64,000 nt of DNA from Haematococcus lacustris (GCA_030144725.1 JASKMD010000006.1:12127190-12191189), one strand, 5' to 3'. Shown: positions 9,405 to 36,400, counted from the first letter of the stretch. Made by a program: numbers and translations. The notes: generated from the letters alone by a model not told the origin.

Positions 9405-12400
9405 ACACATGTATGCTCAGAAGAAGTGCTCAGCATGTGCTTGTGCATGTGAAAGCAAGCATGCGTGCAAGCCATGCTGGTCATTCAGCTACCCATGGGC
9501 CTCACCTGTGCGCGCTGCTCCAGCCTAGCCTGAGCCACTGAGCTGGCTGCGTCACGGCGGGCCTGAGCAGCTGCCTGGCGCAGCAGCAGCTGGGTGCGTG
9601 CCGCCAGCCGCTGCTGCTCCTCTGCTAGCTGGGCAGCAGCCAGCCGAGCCAGGACCCCGTCCTGCTGCTCCTGGGCATCTGCCAAGCTGTGCACAGCAGC
9701 CAGCTGCCCAGCCAAGTGGCGGTTCAGAGCCAGACCAGCTGCCAAAGGAGGGGGTGGTGGGTGTGGGTGAGGTGCTGTATGGGCTACGTGGCTGGGCCAG
9801 TGAGGCTCCTCCTGAACAGGCGCCAGGGTGGTAGATGGCAGCTGCCCTGCTGCCTCCCCTTCCTGCTCCTCCCCGACCCCTTCACCCTCCTCCCCCTCAT
9901 CTTGTGAGTAGTATCCAGCACCAGCATCTTCAGGCCAAGGCGGCGGATCCGCAGGCCTTTGCTGCTCTGCACGGGACATGGGCTTGGGCATGGCACTGCC
10001 ACCCCACCACCACCCACTGCTGCTGCCCTGCGGCAGCCACGCAGCACACAGGGGTGATGAGAGCAGCACACAGGGGTGATGAGAGCAGCACACAGGGGTG
10101 ATGAAAAGCAGCACACAGGGCACAGGGCAGTGCCCAGCAGCTCACAAGGGTGGTGAGAGCATGAGTCAGGCCTGCTCATCCTGCACAGACAGCCCATCAG
10201 CCCATGACGCACCAATGATAGGGCAACCAGTCAATGGCCAGCTGGGGCGTGCATATGCCTGGCCAGACAAGCACTACCAGGCTGCACAGCACCACAGCCA
10301 CGTGCCATGTGGCATCCCCGCCCAGCCAGTCAGCCTCACCCTCCTGGCCTTCCTGCGCGCCCTCACTAGAGTCTAGGGTTAGAGTTAGGCTTAGGGTCAA
10401 CCCAGGTCCTACCAGCCCTACCTTCGTTGCCTTCCTGTGCCGCCTCACTGAAGTCTAGGTCCTACCAGCCCACACTGCGCCCGTCACTTAGCAGGGCGCC
10501 GTAGTGTGTGGGTAACCTAAACCCGCCTAACCCTAACCCTAACCCTAACCCCGCCAACCCTAGCCCTACCTTCCTTGCCTTCCTGTTCTGCCTCGCCAGT
10601 GTCTCCAGCAGCTTCATACCGCCCCTACTGCCAGCCTCTGCCGCCTGGGATGTGACCATGTGTGGCCTCAGCCAGCAGTGCGCTGGTCTCCTGGGCCCTA
10701 GAGGACCAGCAGCTGACAGCAGCGACCCAGGGCGGGCTGGCGTCACGCGCAGCCCAGGCCCCCGCAGGCCCCCTGCTCTCAGCCGCAGGGTGGGCAGGTA
10801 GGCGGCCAGGGCGTCACCCACCCTGGTCCGAGGCCTCCTCTGGCCCGCCTGCCCTGGCTGCTGCTGCCCAGGCCTGGCCTTCCCCAGCTTGCTCGCCTCT
10901 GGCCTGCGCTGGGCCAGCCTGCCTGCTGGCTGCGGCTCAGGGGAGGGCTCTGGGGGTGTCTGGGAGGGCCGTGGTTCCTGCTGGCCTGCAGTGGCGGTGT
11001 ACTGCGCTGCACCCCAGGCTGCTCCTGCTGCGTCCTGCAAGGCCTGCAGCAGGGGGGCGTGACCCGGCCCTGGCCCTTGCTGGGCAGCGCTGGGCACCAG
11101 GCCTGGCAGCCAGCCCAGGGGGCCAGCAGGGTGGAGGTGGGGGTGGGCAGGGAGCCGCTGGGGACTGCCTGGCAGCGAGGGTTGTGGCGGAGAGGAGGAG
11201 GGGTAGCCAGGGGCGCTGGCCACAGCAGCCACTGCACTGTGCTGGGGGTGGTAGTGCGCCACAGCAGTCACGTTGGCCAGGTGCTGGGTTGACGCCCCGT
11301 GCAGGCCCCTCGCGCCGGGTTGATGCCAGCGTGTTGCAGCTGCCTGCTCAGCTGCAGCCAGGGCCTGGACAGCTGCTTGCATGGCCTCTGCCACCCCTTG
11401 CCCCTTTCCGTCCAGCACCGCCCCAGTCCTCAGCAGCCCAGCAGCCACAGCCTCCACTGCCTGCCACTGCCCCTGCACGGTGTGGAGCTGCACCCCCTTA
11501 CCCTGCACTCCTGCCTGCTGCCCACCCTGCCAAGGGCCAGCGGCTGGCTGGCCAGTTTGCAGACCCAGCAAGCGCTTGGCAGCAGCCGTCCTGCCTGGGG
11601 AGGTATGAGCGCTGCTCCCAGGACCTCCCCTGCCACTGTCAGGTGACAGCGAGGTGTCCACCTGGATGGACTCAGTGGCGCCATGGCTCAGGGCCTCAGC
11701 GCCAGGACTGTACTGGCTGCTCAGGTGCCAGCCGGCAGCCCACACAGAGCCCTCCTCCCCGGGCTGCCCCAGCCCAGCTGCAGCCCTGGCCTCGTCTGGG
11801 CTGCCTGGCTGCCAGGTTCCCGTGTGGGCCGTGAGCTGAGGAGTGATGTCGGGCAGCTGGGCCTCAGCCTGCGCAGTGCCGCGCGGCACCTTCCCTATGG
11901 CTTCGAGGTACCGCAGCTGGTCCATGCTGGCGGAGGACTGAGTGGGCAAGATGTCCGCTGAGTTGGGGGGTGCGCCCCCCTGCTGCTCAGCCGCCGCCTC
12001 TGCTCTCGCTGCTGCTGCTGTGCTGTGTGAAAAGGGCTGGGGTGTGTAGAGCCCCTCTGATGGCCGGCGGCGAGCGTGGTGGTGCCGGGTGGGCAGCGGC
12101 TGGGCCCAGCTCTGCGCCCCGGACTGATGTGCGGGCGGAGGGGGCAGCACGGGTCGGCTGTCAGTGGGAGAGTCCTGGTGGGGCTGCAGGCAGCAGGCAT
12201 GGGGTGGGCTACAGGCTGCACGGTGCAGCCATCACTGGGCCAGGTGGTTCAACACCAACAAGCTTTGCAACAAGGGGTTTGCTTTCGAGAGGTTGGTGGA
12301 CACTGACGGTGTCAGCGTGTGCGTGCACTACACGCGCCCCCTTCCCCCTCCTCCAGCCCCACCTCCAGCTGCCAGCAGCAGCAGCAGCAGCAGCAGCAGC

Positions 12401-14157
12401 CGCCCAAGTGCAGCAGCAGCAGCAGCAGCGGCTCATGCAGTAGGGCTCCCCCACATAGGCAGGGGCATAGCTGAGATGCGTGAGTTTGTGTTTGACCCAG
12501 ACACACAGATTGGGGTGGGCATCGACCCCGGCGTCACCCAGGCAGTCAGCGCAGCCTCTGGGGTGTGTGATCCGCAGTCAGGCCAGCTCATGGCAGACCA
12601 GCCTTGGAGCCAGCCTTGGAGCCAGCAGCGTGACCAGCCAGTGCGGGGCCTAGTGTGGTGCCCAGTAGTGCCCCCCCGCAAGCCCCCACAGGCCCCACGC
12701 AGCAGCCAGGCAGCCACACAGCCTGCAGCCTCAGAGCCAGGGCCCAGCACACCCCCGCCAGCCAAGCGCAGCAAGCGCACCAAGGCTGAGCCGGGAGCTG
12801 AGCCCACTAAGGGCAAAGGCAAAGGCAAGGCTGCCAAAGCCAAGCCAGCACCACAGCCAGGCAGGTGGCTGGACAGGGACTGCAATGCAGCGCTCAACAT
12901 GCAGCGCATTGGGGAGAGCAGGTGGCGTCCGCTGGAGCTGTGCTACTGGCCAGACCAGGGAGCTCTGCCAGCCAAGGGCAAGGAGTACCCTGGCCTGGGC
13001 TACCAGCGGCTGCGAGACAAGCCTCCCAAGGCCCAGCAGCAGCAGCAGCAGCAGCCTGCTGTGGCACAGTAATGTGTGCCCCCTTTGTTGAGCTGTCATC
13101 AGCTTACAATTAGTGCATGCAGGTCATGCCAACTCTACATCATAGCCCTCGAGTCAGGCAATAGTGTAGGTGGTAGGCGGGCTCATGTGCCATGTGCACT
13201 GGGTTTACTCCACAAAGCCCAATAACACTGTTTGAGTCGGGTCAGTTAGTGGCTGCTAGTGGCTGCTGGTGGCTGCTAGTGGGTACTTCTGATCCGGCTC
13301 AAATGGAGGCCCTAGTGAGGGACAAGGGGGCTGCATGGTGCTGCGGGTACAGGTGCTGCGCAAGTACCTGGTGTGGGTGGACGCCAAAGGACTGTGTGCT
13401 GTGCAGCAGGGTGTCGGGGTGGCTGGTGCCAGGGGGAGAGAAGTGCACGGAGCGGTCGGCACAGGGTGGGGAGAGGGGCAGCGCAACTGCGGGGTGGCGG
13501 GGCTTGGCTGCGGGCTGCTGCCTTCTCAGCACAGGCCCTGACAGGGCTGCAAGCAACTCCAGCATGTAGACAACATCGACGCGGCTGCCGTTGGCGATGC
13601 GTTTCCCTGCAACAATGCACAAACAGAGGGACAGGAACAGGCAAATGATGGGCACTGCCACACCTTGTGATACCTGTTTGCATGGCACACCATGGAATGC
13701 AAGATGGTATGTAATGGCTACATAGCAAGGTAGGCTGACCTGAGATGTGGGAAAGGTTGAGGCGTAAATGTATTGACAGGGCGTCGATCTGCATTGCAGC
13801 GCAGCTGACTGTAGGTAAGCTGGCTTTTAAATTCCTGCCTAATAGAGAATAGAATGTGGAGATGGGGGCTGTTGCTGCTGGTGATGCTGCATGCATATGT
13901 CAACGGGGACTTACAGCAGTTTGAATGTGCCCTGCTTGCTCATTGCTAGTCGCAGAGCTCACATCTCCTAACTGCTTTCCAAGTAAGAACTCCACGGCAT
14001 GGGCAAGGAATGAAGTCTTTCCGGCTGTTTGCAATACATCCTGCTCCGTCTTAGTCCTGGACGCGATACCAACAGCGGCCAACACCGTGTTACAACAAGC
14101 TACTAACTCTAACTCCTCCAGGGCAGTTTCCATGTCGACTGATGCTATTGGGTCCAA
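3861..14157 (-). CDS. H1: unidentified coiled-coil and Pro/Gln-rich protein
   Basis: Minus-strand multi-exon gene. Supported exons are 14157-13915, 13606-13368, 12183-10570, about 9966-9506, 7811-7683, 7286-7192 and 4137-3861 (TGA 3863-3861). The last three join in phase. The phase between exons 1 and 2 and the structure between 10.57k and 9.97k are unresolved, so small exons are probably missing. Exon 1 plus exon 2 form a helical domain (LGKQLGDV..., then GSRVDVVYMLELLAALS) that faintly recalls the calponin-homology-like N-terminus of CEP95-type centrosomal proteins; this is a guess. The middle is low-complexity Pro/Gln/Ala. The C-terminal exons are Glu/Arg/Ala-rich coiled coil (MERMEAARMLRVLTEEEAAG, AIEAEKERLLALRKER). 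A basal-body or flagellar role would fit but is not shown. Introns carry two Fanzor copies in antisense orientation and a hAT transposon. Confidence 0.5.
4152..4192. repeat. 19-bp tandem repeat used as hAT target
   Basis: The unit catgcaagcccagtacata occurs imperfectly in tandem here and continues on the far side of the hAT element (6877-6905). Removing the transposon and one target copy restores about three units in a row. Confidence 0.7.
4193..6876 (-). mobile_element. hAT transposon with intact ends
   Basis: Terminal inverted repeats CAGTGATTCGTTTTT (15 bp, perfect) lie at 4193-4207 and 6862-6876. A perfect 8-bp target duplication, gtacatac, lies at 4185-4192 and 6877-6884. Both the CAGTG terminus and the 8-bp duplication are hAT hallmarks. 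Subterminal copies of a GGTTACGA-like motif occur at both ends, as expected of transposase-binding sites. The element lies in the last intron of H1, about 55 bp before the final exon, in the same orientation as the gene. The target is a 19-bp tandem repeat (catgcaagcccagtacata). Confidence 0.92.
4469..6744 (-). pseudogene. hAT transposase (ZNF862-like type), frameshifted near the C-terminus
   Basis: Exon 1 is 6744-6073, followed by a 79-bp GT..AG intron and exon 2 from 5993. The N-terminus has a C2H2/BED-like finger (RCTACDSV...HTIQKHEDSARH). The RNase-H-like core shows SLSLDEATTVDNRAVM, then GTDGASVM and AAHRVSLSASV, with VPTRWLSLSQPL downstream. The C-terminal dimerisation region reads PGSVEEERMFSAMAYLKDDTRNR. 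The frame that runs through the core stops at 4710. The dimerisation region is in another frame from about 4790. Comparison with the hAT copy at 17.4k suggests that roughly 40 bp were lost there. The element is therefore probably not autonomous as it stands, although its ends are intact. Confidence 0.85.
7956..8134. repeat. Repeat X, copy 1
   Basis: About 179 bp with roughly 90% identity to 13615-13793 in the same orientation. Both copies lie in introns of H1. This copy abuts the 5' side of the Fanzor element at 8155. No coding capacity is recognised. Confidence 0.75.
8217..9105 (+). pseudogene. Fanzor-like gene remnant (N-terminus plus RuvC-III end)
   Basis: Exon 1 8217-8250 (MAKKGGGKKQK), exon 2 8320-8387 and exon 3 from 8460 (VFKVPEGAVLRRCKKTRRKL, strongly basic) join in phase. 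After the deletion point near 8595 a second frame gives RPAWSQLRDQPVRGLVWCP, a Pro/Ala/Lys-rich linker of about 75 residues, then WLDRDCNAALNMQRIGE, the RuvC-III motif with its catalytic Asp. It ends in a Gln-rich tail at TAG 9103-9105. The catalytic Asp of RuvC-I and Glu of RuvC-II are absent, so no nuclease activity is expected. Confidence 0.7.
9106..9353 (+). ncRNA. Candidate guide-RNA (omega/fRNA) region or transposon terminus of the Fanzor element
   Basis: Immediately after the stop codon, a block conserved in at least five places of the window contains small palindromes: AGCTG-TCAT-CAGCT (9126-9139), GCATG-TAGGT-CATGC (9150-9164) and TACAC...GTGTA (9171-9203). In TnpB and Fanzor systems the guide RNA is encoded at or past the 3' end of the nuclease gene, so this is the natural candidate. 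RNA function is inferred only. The hairpins could instead act as DNA ends. Confidence 0.35.
10024..10140. repeat. 22-bp minisatellite in H1
   Basis: Four imperfect copies of gcagcacacaggggtgatga with a short spacer. It lies in the unresolved exon/intron region of H1. Confidence 0.7.
10339..10603. repeat. Tandem exon-end/intron units with telomere-like intron sequence
   Basis: On the minus strand three similar stretches (ending near 10570, 10425 and 10340) read as an exon end (CAGGAAGGCAAGGAAG or close variants) followed by a donor-like GTAGGG or GTGAGG and then TTAGGG-type repeats. The best-preserved run of CCCTAA is at 10527-10553. Confidence 0.5.
10739..11209 (-). repeat. H1 exon segment, parent of the duplicate at 2628-3102
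   Basis: This stretch is part of the large open H1 exon (12183-10570) and is near-identical to the isolated fragment 8 kb away. The open frame on both sides marks it as the source copy. Confidence 0.75.
12225..13072 (+). pseudogene. Fanzor-like protein with RuvC-I and RuvC-III but no RuvC-II
   Basis: One uninterrupted frame. In order: GFAFERLVDTDGVSVCVHY (the beta-strand segment before RuvC in TnpB/Fanzor), a Pro/Ser/Ala repeat linker, IGVGIDPGVTQAVSAASGV (RuvC-I, catalytic Asp, about 12512-12560), an abrupt join within a repeated PWSQPWSQ, QRDQPVRGLVWCP, a Pro/Ala/Lys linker, WLDRDCNAALNM (RuvC-III, about 12868-12900) and a Gln-rich end at TAA 13070-13072. Compared with the copy at 60-61.7k, roughly 230 codons holding RuvC-II are gone but the frame is kept. 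It is catalytically dead if translated. An open frame after such a deletion may be chance or may mean a retained binding role. Confidence 0.75.
13073..13333 (+). ncRNA. Fanzor 3' module (candidate guide RNA or terminus), second copy
   Basis: Hairpins AGCTG-TCAT-CAGCT (13091-13104) and GCATG-CAGGT-CATGC (13115-13129) match the 9.1k copy, with changes only in the second loop. The module runs to the CTG at 13331-13333. Confidence 0.35.
13615..13793. repeat. Repeat X, copy 2
   Basis: Partner of 7956-8134. Here it lies in the first H1 intron without an adjoining Fanzor 5' end. Confidence 0.75.
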
Positions 14158-14295
14158 TGGGCCATCGGGGCAACTCCACAGTTGACCGTGGCCGTTGACA
14201 GTTGGGGTGGTTTGTTTCTTATCGAGCCAGTCTATGCACGCGGTCTGCCTTTCATCGTGGCCAGTGAGCTAGGTTGAGCATTGGCGTGCAGTAAG
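14158..14295. promoter_or_regulatory. Shared divergent promoter region of H1 and valyl-tRNA synthetase
   Basis: Only 138 bp separate the two start codons, so both genes must draw on the same short upstream region. No clear TATA box is seen. The 5' UTRs are presumably very short. Confidence 0.45.
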
Positions 14296-30000
<15,705 letters not shown>

Positions 30001-30494
30001 GTCGGACATGCTAGCTTGCATGCACGCCATGTCCCTGATCTGATCCGAGTATACTCACCTGCATATCCTGATCATGCTGGTGGCCATGTGAAACCAGTCT
30101 GGGGTAGCAAGGTTTGTTCTTACAGGGGTCCTAGCGAACTGACCTTTTGCGAGAGCAAAGCTTGCCGCAAACATTCCCACGCGTTGCTGCCGCCATTGAG
30201 GCGGCTGGCTGGGGGCTGTCTTAGTTTTCAGTCCCCACTCAGTACTTCCACATTCCAGTAATGGAGTACAGTAGAGAACAGTAGGCTGCATTGACTTGGG
30301 TATGACATCTGGCTTGAAATGCTATTTTGGAAACCTGTTTGCTTGCTTGTTTCAAATGTTCTTTAGAACGGGCACTGCCACCACCGCAACCCATCCCGCA
30401 GCCGCAACAAGGGTGCTATTCGTGCTATGTGCTACGCGCTTCTGTTGGTATTAGCTTGAGGACTCTAAACTACGCACGCCAACAGTGTAGCTCT
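30001..30494 (+). other. Intergenic, no gene recognised
   Basis: 3' flank of valyl-tRNA synthetase and 5' flank of the cyclase gene. No conserved motif or repeat was recognised. Confidence 0.4.
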
Positions 30495-33400
30495 ATGCGG
30501 CTTCGGCTGACTGCCACGATGGCCTTGCTCGTCAATGCCGTTTACGGTCTGGGTGACCCGCCACCTTCGGTCGCTGCACTCCAGTGCACCCCCACTGACC
30601 AGTGCTTTTCGTGGACGGCTCAATTTGTCAACAGCATCGTTACGCAGTGTGTGCTTTCATACCGGGCGCCGGTCAGCTGCGGCCGCGGCGACCCGGACAA
30701 CTTTTTTCGCCCGCAGGCACGGCGCAGCCAATGTCAACACCAGCACAGAACTCGAGCAGTACTGGGGCGACCGGACAAGCCAGCTCTTTCGTGACTGCTT
30801 TAATAGCGCATCTGTAAATCTGCGGGTAGGCATGGCAAACGTAGTGCTGCATGTTGTGTATACCAGTGCTCGTCCTTACATGCTTTGCACGCCACCACCA
30901 CAGCCACTACGCATCCTTGCGCCCAAGGGTTCGGAACTCTTATTCCTTGCTGCATCACTGGAGCAGCTCACAGCAGACACCGCTGTAAACGTTGTGACAA
31001 CCTATGCAAATGCGAGAGACATACTGGGCATCATCATGCGAGGCCAGGTGAGGACTCTGAATGCAGCAGCAGTAAGTGTTGGGAGGGCCACAACGCCAGT
31101 GTAAAGCTGTGTTGGCTGCAGGCCAACAGCAGCAACCCAGATGACACAGTTTATGATGCAGTTATGGATGGGGCCCTTAGCTTTGGGGACCTAGCACGAG
31201 CTGGTGCTCTAGTCGACCTCCAGCCCTACATTAGGGATGACCCCAAGCAGGTGTGTCAAAGGGGGCCAGGCACTGATGTGCCAGTACTGCTGGCTTCATC
31301 TTGAGCGAGATTAACAATACTGCAACGGTATTGGGCAGGTCATGAGTGCATGGGCATAGCGACATGTCTAAACTCCGTTTTCACTGTTTTACCAATGACT
31401 GGTTGTGCTTGATGACATTGCATGGCCACAGGCATTAGCTTGGGACGACCTGCCTCCATACGAGACCTCACTTGCGTCAAGGTTTGCTAACAGGGTGAGT
31501 CAGCCTGGCCCACATGGCATCAGCAGGCATGGCATACAGGGCACAATCATGGCACAATATGGCGCACCTGTTGTGAAGCAGCCTCACACTGCATGGGCTG
31601 GGCTGAGCTGTCATCAGCTTTCAATTAGGGCACGTTTTGTCATGCCAGCTCTATGCATTGCCCTGTTACAGGGGTCAGGCTATGCTGTAGGTGGTAGGCG
31701 ACCGTGACCATGTGTATGCCATGTATAGGCCATGTGCATGCCATGCGATGGGAACTCCACACAGACAAAACACTGTTTTGTATTGGTTCACAACTAGTGT
31801 GTTCGACTGCAATGAAGGCTCAAGGTTGAGGGCCAAGGTGCTGCATGGGCTGTGTAGGTGATGACCATTCCTTTCATAGAGTACCCAATGATCATGTACG
31901 TGAACTGGCCCCTCCTGACATCAGCTCCCTACAACATTAACTGGCCAGTGCTGGGAGAGGCTGGGCGTCTGTCCTTCTACCCTGACACCTGGCAGGAGCT
32001 GACAGCGGTCATGCGGCAGGTCAATGCCACTGCCAGTGACCCGGTGACGGGCAAGCCCCGCCATGCGCTGTGCCTGCCAGTCGACTATGACTTGATTTTT
32101 CTGACCCATGCCGTGATGGCCAGCATCATGCAGACCGCTGGCCCCACCCAGGGCTGGCTGTTTGATCCACTGACCCTGGAGCCCCTGACTAACAACACAG
32201 CCATGCAGCAGGTGAGCTGGCGCAAGACACCTTGGCTGCTGCCTTTGAGCTGCAGCATGCGGCTGTCAGCTCTTAGCCTGCAGGTCCAGCTGAGTGTGTT
32301 TGCGACGCTCTGCCTCTCCTACCTTGTCAGGTGCTGCAGGTGGTGTGGGATCTGGCTCCCTTCCTGAGGACCTTTGATCCAGCAGGCAGCATTGACATGA
32401 CGCAGTGCGCCATAGCAATCAGCAACCCAGCCCTGTTCAAGTCCCTGAACCCTATGGGAGCGAACAGACAGTTCATGGGGTGAGTACAGGGCCAGGGTAA
32501 CATCTGTGCTGCTACGATGATGTCTGCTGCCAAGGGGCTCGCCATGCCACCTTTCAAACGATGTGTAGGGGTTCAGGGCTAGTTGGGAGCAGCAGCCAAG
32601 TTGCACCCGCTCTATGTTGCCTGCAGGCAGCTGACCATGTCCATTCTGCCCGGCAGCACCGAGGTGTTGGACCGCAGCACCATGCAGCTGGTGCCCTGCC
32701 GCCAGCACCTGTGCAACAGCCGGCGCATAACACAGTGAGTAAGGTTGGCATGCAGCTGACATGCAAGGCTGTATAGACATGACTTGTCGAGCTGACCTGA
32801 ACTGAACTCTGACCTGGGCTGCTGAGCTGCCTGCTGTAGGAGTGGAGGTGGGTTTGTCAACGTGTCACCATCCAGATATAGACACGCTGTCCTCCTCAGC
32901 ATGACATCGCAAGCTCCACTAGCTCTAAGGAAGGCCATGTACACGGTGCTGGCATACTTAGGTGAGCCTAGCTGCCAGTTCAGGCAAACAAAACTATTTC
33001 AACAAGGAACAACATGCTTGCCTGTGGGTAATCTCACTCAGCTACTACAAGCATGTTGTAGCATCCTCGGTCGCATCCTTGCTGACTACCAACCCCACAC
33101 CACTCTTTCACTCTTGCCATCACTCTTTCACTCTCTCACCCTTCACTGTGGCACTCTTTCAGACAACACTGGCTACTACTAGCTACCACTGGGCTGCCAG
33201 TTCAGACTACCTTTATGCCCTGACTTGCAGGCGGGCCAGACATGAGCAAGGTGAAGGCCACAATACATCAACAATTCTGCATGTCATGGCTATTATACAC
33301 ATGGTCTTTGCAATGAATGCAGCTCATCCTCCAACACCCCTTTGCCCAACAAGCACCTATGCGTGGCAGCGGTGAGAAGGCTGTCAGGCAGTGGTGTGCC

Positions 33401-36400
33401 TGGTGTTGCCCCATCACTGCTCCAGCGCCTTAAAGCTCTCTGGCTAGCCCACAGTAATTACAAAGTCATTGACCCCTGCAGGCTTGCGCAACTATGCCAA
33501 CGGTGACTACTTCCAACATAACTTAACCAGCTGGCGTGTGAATGGCTACCTTGATGCTGATGTCCTGGTGAGCTGCGGGTTGATTGGAGTATGTGTGCCA
33601 TGCCTGCTTTGACCTTGGTGCAAGCAGTTCTGTGCTGTTGGCTCAAGGCGGCTGGTGCATTGTCCATGTGAGTGCCTGTGGCCCATGCAGGCCTACGCAT
33701 CAGTGGTCAGTGACGCCCTTGACATTCGTACCACTGCCATGGATGCTCGGATGTCCGGTCGATGGAGCAATCCCAATGCTGGTGAGACCCACCGCTGCCT
33801 GGTGGCTCGACCCAGACACTTGGGTTAGGCAATGGGGGTTTGTGTGAAATTGCCGCAAGCTGCAGCTGGTAGGCTTGCAGGCTTGGTGGGTAGCCTAACA
33901 GCTTGATCTACTATGCTCCTGGTAGCAGCTGGTGAGAAATCCACCACTGCCTGGTGGCTCGGCACAAGTGATGGCTCGACCCAACAGTCTGGTCATGCAA
34001 GGGCACGTATGATGGCACGTTAGCAAACCCCGACTAGCCTACTAGCTAGATCTACTGTGCCCCTGGGCAGCGTTGTCAGCTTGCTTGCAAGCTTTGTATG
34101 AGGTCATCAGTGCAGCTTGAGCAATCACCAACATACTATAAGCCTGCCAAGCATGCACTCGCTATGCAACACTGCAGGCATTGACGTGGAAATGGCAATG
34201 CTTAACCCGATCAAGTCGCTGCTGGGCAGCCAGCAGACATCAGTAAGGCCTTGCAGCTCTATAAGGAGTATCCTTAGGTGCTGATGAGCTATGCTGAAAG
34301 GGTAACACGCATGTCACACCTGGCAACAGTTGCAAGAGGCAATGCAGTGTGAACACCACTGCATAGAACCCTTATTGCATACTGCAGATTCCTCCCCCTA
34401 GGTTATGCAGTCCTAACCTCTCAACTCCCTGCTACAGCTCATATCTCTGACATGCCTGCTCCATACCCTGCTGCAGGTCGACCCTGCTGACTTCACCACT
34501 GCCATGAGTGCCATGACAGTCAGCCTCAGGAGCCTTAGGGACAGCCTGGGGTCCGAGCACTTCAGGGAGCAGCTGTGGGGCACCACTGGCTTTGTGCCAC
34601 CACCCCAACCACCCGCACCGCCCTCACCACCCGCTCCACCTCCATCTACAGGTCAGGAGGCCGCATGGACCGTGCAGCTAGCCGGCACAAGGGGACAAAA
34701 TGCCCATCCTAGCTTGCACTTCACCATGTGCCAAGGCTGTGGCACTGTCATGGTGCTGTGCAGGTTCACCTGGTCTGACCACACCTGTGCTGGTCACTGT
34801 GATTGCCGTGCCAGTAGCGGTGTGCTCCCTGCTGGTGCTGCTGCTGGCCGTCATCATCACCCACCTGCGCCGCAATGCCAAGCTGCAGCGCTCCCTGACG
34901 GGCCATGTGCTGCCGCCTGCTGCTGGCGACAAGGCTACCCTGGTCATCACGGATGTGCAGGGCTCCAGCAAGCTATGGGTGAGTGTGAGAGCATGGCTGC
35001 GAAGGCAATGCTTCTCCTCAGGTTCTTGCTGTTGCCTGTTGTTGTGCAGGAGACAATGCCAGCCGGGGTGATGGAGGTCAGCATGAAGCTGCATGACGAC
35101 CTGGTGAGTCATCATATGGTACCTTGACGCTCGATAGCTATTGCCCGAGTGCCCTCCCCTGCCCTCTTCTTGCCTCCTGCAGGTCAGGCGGCTGGCCCTG
35201 GACAGCTCAGGCTATGAGTGGGCCACTGAGGGCGACAGGTGAAGGTCAATAGGGCAGGGGTGAGTAGCCATCATCACACGCCAGGCTGACTGACATCCCT
35301 ACTCCTTGCTGCCTGCTGCCCTGCAGCTTCCTCCTGTGCTTCCACTCCCCTCGGGCAGCCGTGGCCTTTGCTACCCAGCTGCAGGTGAGCCAGGTGCAAG
35401 GCAGTAAGGCAGGAGTGCCCAGCACGGCAGAGGAAAGGCAGCATGTCTAGCCCCTACACTGCACCCTGCATGTGTGTGTGGTGTGCAGGATGCGCTGCTG
35501 AGGTGCAGGCAGTGGCCTGTGGAGCTGGCTGCACAGGGCAGCCCTGGCCAGCCGCTGTGCCTTGCCCCTGTGTGGCCAGACTCACGTCTGAATAATACCA
35601 CAGCCAGCTTCACCAGCAATGAGACGCTGTCACGGTTGACGCTGTCCACTTCCGGTTGCGCACACAACAGCACAGAGCAGCTGCCCCATCCTTCCAAACC
35701 CAAGAGGCAGGTGGTCACGAGCCCTGGATCCGTTGAAGTACCCTACTCAGCCTCCCAGCTGGCGGATGTCACAGCCGAGCTGGCTGCACAGCCTAATGAA
35801 GCAGCACCAGGCTCCAAACTCGCTCTATCCTTTGATGTGCAACCCAAGCAGCACATGAACCCCATGTTCGCGTCTGAAGCAGCCGAGCAGCATGAGTCCA
35901 CGGCCACTTTGTCCAACATTCTGCCAACAAAGGTCAGCAACTACCTGGTGGCCATGTCTGAAGCACTGGCAAGAGCAGCAGCGAGCAGGAGCCTCCCCAG
36001 CTCGAAGTCCGTGATTCATCAGCAGGCCCCTGCAGTCCAGTTGCGAGGAGGTGGTGAGAGACAGATAGGCAACCAGGTGAGTGGAGCTGCAGCCATGGCA
36101 AAGCAAAAACCAAAGCCATGGCACAAGCCATCGCAAAAGCCAAAGCCATGGCACAAGCCATTGCAAAAGCCAAAGCCATGGCACAAGCCATCGCAAAAGC
36201 CAAAGCCATGGCAAATGCGTGTTGCCGATGACATCTACTGCCTGTGTGTCCCTGATGTGCTGTAGGCTATACTGGGTTTGCTGGCATACCGCTCACAAAG
36301 CCATGCACATAAAGCAGCTCCGTGGCTTGAAGGGCATGACGACAGGAAGCAGGTAAAGAAGCAGCTGAGCACGAGCTTGTACGAGCACTGCCTGTAAGCA

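Larger units (their letters stand above)
12225..13333 (+). mobile_element. Fanzor element, 5'-truncated and internally deleted copy
   Basis: Fanzor similarity begins near 12231 (HWARWFNTNKL, matching HWDRWFSTGKL elsewhere) and the conserved 3' module ends in gacaagggggCTG at 13321-13333. It lies in the H1 intron between exons 13606-13368 and 12183-10570, antisense to H1. Confidence 0.75.

Noticed and set aside
9376..9410. (CAGC)n run as a possible CRISPR-like or regulatory array
   Set aside because: A simple tetranucleotide microsatellite without spacers.
10662..11834. 390-codon plus-strand frame
   Set aside because: It is the antisense shadow of the H1 exon (12183-10570); composition and splice signals favour the minus strand.
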